The notes under the pieces: generated by a model
The model's input: the letters and a program-made list of their open reading frames with translations, nothing else
Databases searched by the model: none
Told to the model about the DNA's origin: nothing
Made by a program: the position numbers and the translations under genes
Shown here: positions 8,756 through 16,954 of the stretch, piece by piece
Layout of the letters: each line of letters begins with the position of its first letter
How positions within the stretch are numbered: position 1 is the stretch's first letter
Origin: Butyrivibrio sp. FCS014
GTDB lineage: Bacteria; Bacillota; Clostridia; Lachnospirales; Lachnospiraceae
Assembly (NCBI RefSeq): GCF_000526935.1
Contig: NZ_JAHA01000010.1
Coordinates: 78,374 to 142,373, forward strand
Direction of reading: 5' to 3'
Length of the DNA stretch: 64,000 nucleotides

Positions 8756-9829
8756 TTATACAGGCATTGATTTCCGCTTTTTCTGAAGCTCATCAAACAC
8801 TTTGTCGACATCACAATCCATTTCCGAGCGACAAGCTATTTTGCAGATTTCTTGAATATAATCTAATGATTCTTCTGTTTCGATTGCAATTGCATCAGGA
8901 GTAAGGCCTCGTTTAAGTTTCTTACAAACCTGATTTACCAAATACTTCTGCTCTGCTTTTCTCCACTCTTCCTGAACATCAAAGCCAACGTAATTGTCAA
9001 AAAGTGCCATACCCTTTCTCTCCTTTAACTGGTCAACCAGATCGTTAATAGCATCTTCAGGTATATTCTGCTTTCGAAGAACCACAGCGATTACTCTCGC
9101 GATTACACTTAGCACATCCTTTGGCGACTCGGTTATCAACCTATCTATATAATCCTTCGGAAGATTTAAAGCCCTGAACTCCTCAGCATTTCTTATCCTG
9201 TTAAGGAGCATTACCAAAGATAGACTATCATTTCTACCGATAAGCTCTTCCTTACCAAAATTGTTGATACTGATAAGATGATACTTAAAATCGGGAATGT
9301 ACTCGGAAAACACCCTTTCCAAGGCAATCCTTGGATGCAACGTCTCAGACGCATTCCACTCAGATCTGTCCTCATAATATACGATTGGGAGAATTGGTGG
9401 ATACTTAAATCCCTTTGTATGAGAGATTCCAGGATGTAATGTCTCCATCTGCTTCTCATAATCCTCCCAAATGTACACCATATAGCGAAGGATCTGCATA
9501 ACTACATTATATTCCACGCCCGACTTATGTTCAATCAGAGCGATAAAAACATCATCGTCATCTTCATCACCTACGCCGGTAAGATGTACCTTCTTAACAA
9601 CATCCGCTTCTCTTTCATCCGTAAACATTGGGATAAATCTCTCGGTCACATCTTCGATATCTTCCGGTTTGACATCCTTTAGAATCTCAATTCCCGAATA
9701 TTCACGCAGCAGCTGTGAACACAGTGTCGGATTCTCAAATATCAGCTTCCCACCACTATCCGCCACATTATGGTTACTGATTTGCCTTCTTTCTTTAATT
9801 TGCTCTGTTGTTTCTTCTTGCATACACAT
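8756..9829 (-). CDS. Rpn family recombination-promoting nuclease / putative transposase
   Basis: The protein has 357 residues from the ATG at 9829, which follows AAAGGAG by a short gap; an in-frame ATG at 9823 has better spacing and may be the true start. The family has a PD-(D/E)XK nuclease core. An E-A-D segment and the strand FIALIEHKSG supply the likely acidic and ExK catalytic residues, followed by the family's MQILRYM...W helix and YPPILPIVYYED. Members cut DNA and promote RecA-independent recombination, and often occur as multicopy genes. The C-terminus (CKKLKRGLTPDAIA...MPV) matches the end of the decayed copy at 11272-11595. It sits inside a glycan gene cluster and has no obvious role in it. 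Confidence 0.85.
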   Translation of the reverse strand: MCMQEETTEQIKERRQISNHNVADSGGKLIFENPTLCSQLLREYSGIEILKDVKPEDIEDVTERFIPMFTDEREADVVKKVHLTGVGDEDDDDVFIALIEHKSGVEYNVVMQILRYMVYIWEDYEKQMETLHPGISHTKGFKYPPILPIVYYEDRSEWNASETLHPRIALERVFSEYIPDFKYHLISINNFGKEELIGRNDSLSLVMLLNRIRNAEEFRALNLPKDYIDRLITESPKDVLSVIARVIAVVLRKQNIPEDAINDLVDQLKERKGMALFDNYVGFDVQEEWRKAEQKYLVNQVCKKLKRGLTPDAIAIETEESLDYIQEICKIACRSEMDCDVDKVFDELQKKRKSMPV

Positions 9830-10011
9830 ATGCTCCTTTCGTAATACTTCAAAACTCAAAATCATTGAAAAACAGCATATGCAGAATGCATAGCTTTTCC
9901 CGATTGGAATTGAAACTGTAGCAGATTTGCGACAGCCACTTAAAAATATCACAACCGGAAAAGCTTTTCAAGAAAAAGCTGATGTAAAGTATGAAGTTGT
10001 CAAGGAACTAT

Positions 10012-10071
10012 TCCACTGGGGACGGTTCTCGGTGGTTCATTTCGTACCAGCAAGAAACACCCCCTAGTGGT
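10012..10071. repeat. GGGACGGTTC-family repeat pair, copies 6 and 7
   Basis: CCACTGGGGACGGTTCTCGG plus TGGTTCATTTCGT is followed by a diverged inverted half (CACCCCCTAGTGG), giving a long imperfect palindrome between the Rpn element and the end of the GT32 gene. Confidence 0.75.
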
Positions 10072-11181
10072 TCACTTAAAATACTTCCTGATCAAGGGTT
10101 CTCGCGCCTCCATTGACGCATTAATGTTCTTCCTATCCCTTTCGTCAAGCCAACCGCCATTGTGCCAGTGTATGCCCAGCCTGGCATTATTAACGGCAGC
10201 TTCCACGGAATAAGTCGTAATGTAATCATTTGAAAGAACCAAAATATCCCCAACTACCAGAGAATCGTGATTTCTGGTAATTCCATTCCTTTGAATAATC
10301 GGATTCATCAGCTCCGGCTGAGCCGTCTTATCAACACTTCCATCAGGTAAAATGTAATGCCTGTCTTTGTAACTCTCCAGCATTTCTCTAATGAGTTTGT
10401 TGCCCTTCTGCGCTCCAAATCCGGACCCCAGATCCAGCATTCCATCATCCTGCCTGCAGAAAAAAGCATCCGCGCGAAGGTACGGACTTAAGCCCGCGAC
10501 CAGTTCCACGTCCATATCCAGGTACACTCCGCCATATGTATGAATCACATCCAAACGCGCAAAATCGGACACGAAGGCCCACTTCCTCTTCTCAAAAGCC
10601 TCCGCCATATACGTATTCTTGGAAACATCATAGTTTTGGGTATTCCATTCGATTATCTCGAACTCAGGACAATACTTATACCAGCTTTCAATGCATCTTT
10701 TATACAGATCCGGTTTCTCCTCACCGCTGAACCAGAAGCTGTGGATCTTCGCCGGAATAACTTTATCTTTCCTATCAGCAAAGTACTTATCCACTGCGCT
10801 GTTATCAACAGTCCCGGTGCTATATGCCATCAGATACAGCGAATAACACTCAACGTCATCGCCCAGATTCATAGAAAGGAGCTGTTCACATATAGCCTCA
10901 TGATGCGCAAGTATAGCGGTTATAAGAATCACATAATCGCTCTGCTCCGGCAGAACATCAGGACTTTTAACCTCTATTTCTCTATCCAGCACTTTAAAGG
11001 ACTGCCCCTGCTTCTGTGCCGAATTATCCACTATAGCAGAAGTCCTATCAACAATATCATTTTGAATATTAGGGAAAAGATCCAGAAAATACTGCCACGC
11101 AGATGAAGCACCGAACTGAATGACTTTTTTCTGAACAATTGATTCTATGAATGTTTCATAAGAGCAATTTACAAATTTCAC
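10072..11181 (-). CDS. GT32-type glycosyltransferase with N-terminal Rossmann-like region
   Basis: The protein has 369 residues. The C-terminal half carries the GT32/OCH1 signature: IPAKIHSFWFSG, the CIESWYKYCPEFEIIEWN block, FVSDFARLDVIHTYGGVYLD and the metal-binding DMD. The family moves hexoses from nucleotide sugars onto capsule-type or surface glycans. The N-terminal 130 residues (KVIQFGASSAWQYFLDLFP...DYVILITAI) look like the nucleotide-binding appendage seen on other glycosyltransferases in this cluster. Start is GTG at 11181 with GGAGG 8 bases upstream. Its last bases abut a palindromic repeat. It lies between the two Rpn copies but reads intact. Confidence 0.85.
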   Translation of the reverse strand: MKFVNCSYETFIESIVQKKVIQFGASSAWQYFLDLFPNIQNDIVDRTSAIVDNSAQKQGQSFKVLDREIEVKSPDVLPEQSDYVILITAILAHHEAICEQLLSMNLGDDVECYSLYLMAYSTGTVDNSAVDKYFADRKDKVIPAKIHSFWFSGEEKPDLYKRCIESWYKYCPEFEIIEWNTQNYDVSKNTYMAEAFEKRKWAFVSDFARLDVIHTYGGVYLDMDVELVAGLSPYLRADAFFCRQDDGMLDLGSGFGAQKGNKLIREMLESYKDRHYILPDGSVDKTAQPELMNPIIQRNGITRNHDSLVVGDILVLSNDYITTYSVEAAVNNARLGIHWHNGGWLDERDRKNINASMEAREPLIRKYFK

Positions 11182-11197
11182 AAGTCATCCTCCGATT

Positions 11198-11240
11198 AAA
11201 AAACTCCTGATGCAAATATCTTCATACATTACATCAGGAG
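11198..11240 (-). terminator. Terminator-like hairpin of the decayed Rpn copy
   Basis: The stem CTCCTGATGTAA/TTGCATCAGGAG (one G-U pair) is followed by TTTTTTAA on the minus strand. It is nearly identical to the hairpin at 8682-8724. Confidence 0.65.
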
Positions 11241-11271
11241 TCATATTACAGTAGTTATACTCTTATCTTAC

Positions 11272-11690
11272 TTATACAGGCATTGATTTCTTCCAAATTT
11301 CTAATACCTTTTGCGCGTCGAAATCCTCATCTCCAATGGATCTGATTGCTTCAATCACCTCATTGACAGATTCAACAGATTCTTCTACTTCATCTGCTAT
11401 AATTTCAGGCGACTTTCCACGTTTAAGCTTTTTAGCAATCTGTGTTATTAAGAGGATATCTCGTCCTTCTTCTCGTCCTTCAGATCTACTATCTTTTCTT
11501 ACCTTTTGGATGTCATAGCCTTCAAAGTGTTCAAACAATCTGTTCATGTCACCCTCCCTGATCCTGTCAGTAAGATCATATATCTTCTTCCTCATAGTAG
11601 ACTATCAGAAGTATTGGTGGAGCATCTGCATACTTACATTATAGTCTACATGCCAACAACAAAAAGAATTCATGGAAAAAATTTGGGCAT
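11272..11690 (-). pseudogene. Internally deleted Rpn-type nuclease (copy B)
   Basis: An intact reading frame of 107 codons (11272-11595) matches only the C-terminal third of the nuclease at 8756-9829, including the KKLKRG...E and MPV ends. Upstream bases in another frame encode VDYNVSMQML, matching GVEYNVVMQIL of the complete copy. Next comes PPILLIVYYEE, matching PPILPIVYYED, and then a jump to YDLTDRI, matching INDLVDQL. At least two internal deletions and a frame change have therefore removed the catalytic region. The flanks match the complete element on both sides (11198 to 11727). The 107-codon remnant may still be translated but cannot be a nuclease. Confidence 0.8.
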
Positions 11691-11738
11691 AGCCCCTGAT
11701 GTAGAGTATGAAGTTGTCAAGGAACTACTTCTCAACAA

Positions 11739-12887
11739 TCACACAATCAATGGCTTACACCATTTGATCACATCCTCTTTTATCCCCAGTCTCATTAGGT
11801 TATTTCGAATCTCAGCGGCAATATTCTCCCGCAAATTAGCTATAAGAATATAGTCAAATTCATTTGACAAGATCTCACTAATATCAATAACCGGGACACC
11901 ATTAAATTCCAATCCAGCCAGAGATTTATCCGCTATCGCCACGATATTGGCATATTTTGTCAAAAAGAGATATCTGCAAAAAGACTTACCGACCACCCCA
12001 AGTCCGTATATTACCAGTCTGCTCCCCTGAGGAATCTTGCCAAACGGGAAAACATAATTCACATCCGTTAGTCCAAATGCATTTTTCTCAGCAACTTCCA
12101 ACAATTCTTTCAGATTCCGTTCAAACGAATCCCTGACAGAATCATAAACACCATGACTGATATAAAAGTCTCTCATGTACTTCCACATCAGTTCTATCTG
12201 CTCAAATCCGGCTTTTGAAACATCATGACATAAAGAGTCATCATGAATCCTATAATGGTAATATGCACTATGCGTGACGATGAAGCGCTTGGCAGATAAA
12301 AGAGCTGTATAGATAATTGCCCTGTCATCGCCCAGAGATATTCTTTTATCAACTGAAAGAAAAGCCTCCAGTATATACTCTTTTCGAAAAACCTTGTTCC
12401 ATAAAGGCGGAGTAATCCCGCACTTTCCACTATTAAAATCCCACAAAGCCTCTTTTACATATTTTCTATCTTTGCTTTGGAAATACATTCCTTCAGCCAA
12501 ACCATCAACGACTACGTCCTGAGTACGACTCTCAAATATCATTCCGGAAGTAATAAAGTCTGCACCAGTGTCTCCCAGTTTATGCATCAGGTCAGAGTAC
12601 ATATTCTCGTCTATCCAGTCATCAGCATCGACAAAAGAAATATACTCACCCTCCGCATGTTCGATGCCAAAAAGTCTTGAACAGATTGCTCCCTGGTTTG
12701 TTGTATGAAAAACCCTGACTCTGTCATCAGTCAAAGCAAGTCTGTCGCATATTTCACCTGATGAATCCGTCGATCCATCATCCACAAGGATCAGCTGTAT
12801 ATCCTTGTATACTTGACTAAGAATACTCTCTATGCACTTCTCTACATATTCCTCCGCGTTATATACCGGAACAATTATACTAAGCAT
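11739..12887 (-). CDS. GT2 glycosyltransferase with C-terminal Rossmann-like domain
   Basis: The start at 12887 gives MLSIIVPVYNAEEYVEKCI with an AGG-containing site about 9 bases upstream; in-frame ATGs at 12923 and 12926 lack a good site. The 382 residues contain the GT2 hallmarks LVDDGSTDSSGEICD and VDADDWIDENMYSDL and a C-terminal segment (SRLVIYGLGVVGKSFCRYL...NGVPVIDISEI) like that of its neighbours. It probably adds one sugar to a surface glycan in the cytoplasm. About 60 bases separate it from the upstream GT2 gene, and the two are probably co-transcribed. Specificity cannot be predicted. Confidence 0.85.
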   Translation of the reverse strand: MLSIIVPVYNAEEYVEKCIESILSQVYKDIQLILVDDGSTDSSGEICDRLALTDDRVRVFHTTNQGAICSRLFGIEHAEGEYISFVDADDWIDENMYSDLMHKLGDTGADFITSGMIFESRTQDVVVDGLAEGMYFQSKDRKYVKEALWDFNSGKCGITPPLWNKVFRKEYILEAFLSVDKRISLGDDRAIIYTALLSAKRFIVTHSAYYHYRIHDDSLCHDVSKAGFEQIELMWKYMRDFYISHGVYDSVRDSFERNLKELLEVAEKNAFGLTDVNYVFPFGKIPQGSRLVIYGLGVVGKSFCRYLFLTKYANIVAIADKSLAGLEFNGVPVIDISEILSNEFDYILIANLRENIAAEIRNNLMRLGIKEDVIKWCKPLIV

Positions 12888-12944
12888 AGGTCTATTCCTC
12901 ATCATTCCTTCATAGCGTTTCATCATTTGGCATACCTATTACCT

Positions 12945-14144
12945 CTACGAAATGGAATAACTATCGATATATCCATTTATATTTCTCCATGTAATCTGTG
13001 GATTGCTCCAAATAATCTTATCTTTGCTAATTTCAAATTGCTCGATTAAAGAACTTCTTATTGACTCGTATATCTTTTTATCCAAAATAGCAACCATTAT
13101 CACGTCATAATCCATAGTGGTAAGTGCATCTATACTATTAACCTCATGAAATCCATAGCTATATTTTTGAAAATTTCTATCAATCCACATGCATATATTT
13201 ATATCCTCACACGCGGCAAGTTGCTTGAATAGATCTTTCCCAACTTTACCCGCGCCATAAATCACTACTTTCTTTCCCCTCATCATTTTTATATTATTCG
13301 TATAAAATGTCTGGATAAATGAATCTCCACCGATAATATTTTTACTAATTTCTGACATCGTTTCGGCTATTATCCAGTTATCCAATACATCTTTAGGTAC
13401 ATCGAACCCTTTTTCTATCTCTTGTGCCAGAAAGCCAATCATTAGCTCCCTTGATGCCATGCTCTTCGTACCATCTGAAGATTGTGACACAGACCCCAGT
13501 CTACTAACATAATGATACAGCTTAATATCTAATACACAGACTTTCACCCCATGACTTATTAGATAAAAAAAAGCAATAACATCCTCGCCATTACTTAAGT
13601 AATTGGGGACTGACTCATACACACTTCTAAACAAATCCGTTTTGTATAGTTTATTCCAAACAACCTCTATACAGTTCAATTCACCATTAAGCCAATCTAT
13701 AGCAATTTTATTTTTCTTCGTTTCAGTGATAGTGAAATTTGAGGAAGGCCAAGTATATTCTTCTCGCTCATCCCCCTCTCTCCAAAAACCACATACTGCG
13801 ATATCAGAGTCATCTTTATGGATATTCTGAACAAGCAGTTCAATCATGTTTTCTTCTATCCAATCATCACCATCAATATTCAGGAAATACTGGCCTGTCG
13901 CCTCTTTTATTCCAGCTTTTCGTGCCGATACTACTCCGCCATTCTCCTTATGGATGACTTTAATCCTGGCATCCTCTGTAGCTAATTCCTCGCATCGTTT
14001 GGCAGATCCATCTGTCGATCCATCATCGACTAGTATGATCTCAAGTTTCTTATAAGTCTGCTTGCTGACACTTGCTACACACTTTTCCAAATAGTCTATA
14101 ATGTTATATATCGTTATTACTACTGAAACCAATTCATCAACCAT
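12945..14144 (-). CDS. GT2 glycosyltransferase with C-terminal Rossmann-like domain
   Basis: The protein has 399 residues and the same architecture as its downstream neighbour: an N-terminal GT2 domain (VVITIYNIIDYLEKCV, LVDDGSTDGSAKRCE, NIDGDDWIEENM) and a C-terminal nucleotide-binding-like domain starting KVVIYGAGKVGKDLF. AGGGGG lies 5 bases before the ATG. Base composition is more AT-rich here than in the flanking flagellar genes. It is one of a run of minus-strand glycan genes. Donor and acceptor are unknown. Confidence 0.85.
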   Translation of the reverse strand: MVDELVSVVITIYNIIDYLEKCVASVSKQTYKKLEIILVDDGSTDGSAKRCEELATEDARIKVIHKENGGVVSARKAGIKEATGQYFLNIDGDDWIEENMIELLVQNIHKDDSDIAVCGFWREGDEREEYTWPSSNFTITETKKNKIAIDWLNGELNCIEVVWNKLYKTDLFRSVYESVPNYLSNGEDVIAFFYLISHGVKVCVLDIKLYHYVSRLGSVSQSSDGTKSMASRELMIGFLAQEIEKGFDVPKDVLDNWIIAETMSEISKNIIGGDSFIQTFYTNNIKMMRGKKVVIYGAGKVGKDLFKQLAACEDINICMWIDRNFQKYSYGFHEVNSIDALTTMDYDVIMVAILDKKIYESIRSSLIEQFEISKDKIIWSNPQITWRNINGYIDSYSIS

Positions 14145-14293
14145 TGCGCCCCCTAAAAATGATCATATTAACTCCATAAGCCAAAATCTCGGCAACAAAT
14201 TCTTATATCTGCTATAGATATAGCCGCAACCCAAAATTCCGATTTTAAGCACTATTCTCCTAAGCGGTAGAATCATAGTCCTAGCTTATTGGC

Positions 14294-14758
14294 TCATACT
14301 CCATAGATAAGAGCATCTATCGTTAAAACATCCTTTTTGTTTATTCCTTTATTGACAAGCGAATTATAGATTTCTTCAGCAAATGAAAGATTACATATTA
14401 CTATTTTTTCAATTTCAGAATTCAAATAATCATTTACAGCCTGATCAGCGGAGAGTACTTTTTTTCCAAGATAGAGACCTTGGAATTTCTCATTGTGTAA
14501 ATCATATATTCGAACAGTTGCAAGGCTTGTTATGCTCGAATCTCTCAAAGCATAGTCCATAAATTCATTAACCGCATAAAAACCAACACGGGTCACACCC
14601 ATGCTCATAAAAACATCCGCAACATATTTATTAAGTTGAGCATTTTCCAGGCATTTTTTTAAAATTGGATAGTAAAACACGTTCCTATTAATCTGTTGCT
14701 TTATATCAGATATATCAGTGCATACTTCTGGAAACATTCTTTCTCCAAAAACAGTCAT
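14294..14758 (-). CDS. Hypothetical protein, Rossmann-like
   Basis: The 154 residues match no family I recognise. The C-terminal part (EIEKIVICNLSFAEEIYNSL...KKDVLTIDALI) resembles the second half of the nucleotide-binding domain attached to the GT2 enzymes of this cluster, and VFMSMGVTRVGFYAVNEF could be its first half. It may therefore be a free-standing version of that appended domain. It starts 6 bases after the pyruvyltransferase gene stops, so the two genes are very likely translated from one message. About 150 bases without a recognisable gene separate it from the next glycosyltransferase. Confidence 0.6.
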   Translation of the reverse strand: MTVFGERMFPEVCTDISDIKQQINRNVFYYPILKKCLENAQLNKYVADVFMSMGVTRVGFYAVNEFMDYALRDSSITSLATVRIYDLHNEKFQGLYLGKKVLSADQAVNDYLNSEIEKIVICNLSFAEEIYNSLVNKGINKKDVLTIDALIYGV

Positions 14759-14764
14759 GACTAC

Positions 14765-15838
14765 TTATCGCCTTTCCAATGCTTTTTCCAGGAAAAAACA
14801 ACTCTTTGCTCTCCATTCCTGCAAATTTCCTGTGCCCCTATTATATGAACCCAAATCCCAGTCCTCAGTCAGCCAATTATTCGTTTCAACCACTCCACCT
14901 AAATCAATTATATCCTTTAGCTGTTCAAATCTGTCCCATCCGTAATCACTATGAATAACATACGTGGGTCGTTCCAAGATCCACCCTAATATAGCTCCAT
15001 GGTATGATGATGTAACAACAACTTTCGCATGCTTAATATACCAAAGGAACTCTCCTATTCCTTCATACATCATGCTCCCTGTGTCAGAAAAAAGCATCCC
15101 TTTGGGTGCGTTCACTATGGTATGAACAATCTGAAGTCCATTTTCCCTAGCGACCAAATTTACAAATGGGACCCATTTTCTTATTTCATCACCAATTTTA
15201 TATGAAAAGAAAAGCAGATAATCTTGAGGCTTATCAACCGGCTCTTCTATTAAGGGTTCGTAGTCATCCGCATCAATAAGGAGTGTTGGATCAATGACCG
15301 TTATCACATTTTTGATGCCGATGTCTTTCAGTTCCTGCTCACTTGCTTTTTCTCGAACCGAGATTGCATCAAAATTATTCAGGCATTTCTGAAACAGCGT
15401 CACATCGCTCCTTTGAATTGGCCCTCCAACACTTGCAGCATAAGATATTCGCCTAGCTTCTCTGTCCAGATTAGGAAGCAAGTATTCATTACTTACATTT
15501 TCTCTAAATCCCAGGTTCCATACCTGATCTGAGCCCACAATGTAATAATCAAATTCATTACCAATCACTGCATTCTGAATCGGGCTTGTAACTAGTTTTT
15601 CCCTCACAAGGAAATCTTCGTACTTTGTCCTTTTTTTTTGCATCATAGCAATTCCATGAGGTGTCTTTTCATATGGATATATCTGATAATTATCAGGAAC
15701 ATAATTGATTATTTCAGCACAAACACCAGGCATAGAATTCAAATATTTCTTCAACGCCCATGACTGTAAAACTGCCCCGTAATTGTCAACGTAATGAAAT
15801 GTAAGAATACCAACTTTCTTTTTATTAAATTCGCTCAC
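14765..15838 (-). CDS. Polysaccharide pyruvyl transferase family protein
   Basis: The 357 residues match the pyruvyltransferase family: VGILTFHYVDNYGAVLQSWAL at the N-terminus, FDYYIVGSDQVWN near 110, SYAASVGG, VSVREKASEQ-like and the late VVTSSYHGAILGWILERP block. The family usually moves a pyruvate ketal from phosphoenolpyruvate to a sugar in a polysaccharide. It is the second of two pyruvyltransferase-type genes in tandem and lies next to an FrhB-like gene, a combination often seen together in surface-polysaccharide loci. Two bases separate it from the gene upstream. Confidence 0.85.
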   Translation of the reverse strand: MSEFNKKKVGILTFHYVDNYGAVLQSWALKKYLNSMPGVCAEIINYVPDNYQIYPYEKTPHGIAMMQKKRTKYEDFLVREKLVTSPIQNAVIGNEFDYYIVGSDQVWNLGFRENVSNEYLLPNLDREARRISYAASVGGPIQRSDVTLFQKCLNNFDAISVREKASEQELKDIGIKNVITVIDPTLLIDADDYEPLIEEPVDKPQDYLLFFSYKIGDEIRKWVPFVNLVARENGLQIVHTIVNAPKGMLFSDTGSMMYEGIGEFLWYIKHAKVVVTSSYHGAILGWILERPTYVIHSDYGWDRFEQLKDIIDLGGVVETNNWLTEDWDLGSYNRGTGNLQEWRAKSCFFLEKALERR

Positions 15839-15840
15839 TC

Positions 15841-16938
15841 CTATAATACCTTTCCGAAATCAAGTGCCTTTTCTTTGTATGACGGCATAAAATTAACCAA
15901 ATGTCTCTGAATCTGATCATGTTTTTCCAAAACATAAATAAACTTTTCTAGGAGATCTTTTTTGTTACGCAGTTCTCTTACCTGACAAACATAGTTCTCA
16001 TTCTCGCCAAAAATATCTAGAGCTATACCAGACGATTTAACAGAATATCCGACTACTAATGTAGGAACATTAGTCGAATATCCTGCTATAGAAGCATGCG
16101 TTCTTGCTGTGACAAGCATATACAATTTTGAGATTATGTATTTTATCTGGGATGATGACAATAATTCTGATTGAAGGATAGAAACTCTTTTTTCCGTGAC
16201 ATAGTTTTGATAGATAAGTTTAGCTGCATCCAAGTCAAAACCATTGTTTAAGATATGCTGTATTATCATGACATTATAATGCGTATTCTTAAGTATATAG
16301 TCTATTACTTCCATGTAATTATCTAACACTATTTCCGAAGGCGCACCAACTCTTTTTCCCATGATAAGATTGCTAATATTGATTCCTATTGTATTTCCTT
16401 CAGAAAAGCCAAAGGGCAAGTTGCACTTTTCCATTGGAAGAATAAATGCAGGATCAGGAAAGTATAAAACCTTATCATTTGCAAACCAACCTTTTAGCAT
16501 CTTTTCCGTAATAGATTCTCTTACAGTAAGAAGAGAAAACCTGCTTATATCTTCATATATATCTTCGTTCATGTTGTTCTTATTTAAGGAAAGATCATAT
16601 AAAATAGTTTTAGCATTAGCTTTTTCAAAGATAATGTCGTTAACCGAACTCATATGTTGATTAGTTCCACCGTAATCATAATTATCAGCGCCGGTAACAA
16701 GTATCACATCTGCATCTTTGATCTCGTCAACCAAAAATGAAAGTCCTCCAGTTGCGTCGAACTTTGGAACCACTTTATTCGCATCCGTAACATCCTTTAA
16801 TATTTCACCATATTCCCCAGTCACAACTACAATCTGAGCCTCTGGATGCCAAAATCTGCATATTTTTGTGATACTCTTAATAACAGCCTCCGATCCTCTG
16901 TTATACATTATCGAATTGTTTGTTATAACAATTTTCAT
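15841..16938 (-). CDS. Polysaccharide pyruvyl transferase family protein (WcaK-like)
   Basis: The start at 16938 (MKIVITNNSIMYNRGSEAVI) follows GGTGG by 7 bases; the longer frame from 16962 overlaps the upstream gene and has no ribosome site. The 365 residues show the WcaK-type pattern: an N-terminal NRGSEA loop, DVILVTGADNYDYGG, LLTVRESIT, FPDPAF, and MLVTARTHASIAGYSTNVPTL near the C-terminus. The predicted role is pyruvyl transfer to an exopolysaccharide, or a related transfer. It differs clearly from the neighbouring pyruvyltransferase, so two distinct modifications are possible. Confidence 0.8.
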   Translation of the reverse strand: MKIVITNNSIMYNRGSEAVIKSITKICRFWHPEAQIVVVTGEYGEILKDVTDANKVVPKFDATGGLSFLVDEIKDADVILVTGADNYDYGGTNQHMSSVNDIIFEKANAKTILYDLSLNKNNMNEDIYEDISRFSLLTVRESITEKMLKGWFANDKVLYFPDPAFILPMEKCNLPFGFSEGNTIGINISNLIMGKRVGAPSEIVLDNYMEVIDYILKNTHYNVMIIQHILNNGFDLDAAKLIYQNYVTEKRVSILQSELLSSSQIKYIISKLYMLVTARTHASIAGYSTNVPTLVVGYSVKSSGIALDIFGENENYVCQVRELRNKKDLLEKFIYVLEKHDQIQRHLVNFMPSYKEKALDFGKVL

Positions 16939-16954
16939 TCCTGCACCACCATTT

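Larger units (their letters stand above)
8682..10010. mobile_element. Complete Rpn-type element (copy A)
   Basis: The boundaries are inferred by comparing two copies in this window. Both share the left-end sequence from the poly-A/hairpin at 8682 and the right-end sequence TGATGTAAAGTATGAAGTTG...CAAGGAACTA ending at 10010. The element contains one nuclease gene. No obvious target-site duplication was identified. Confidence 0.5.
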
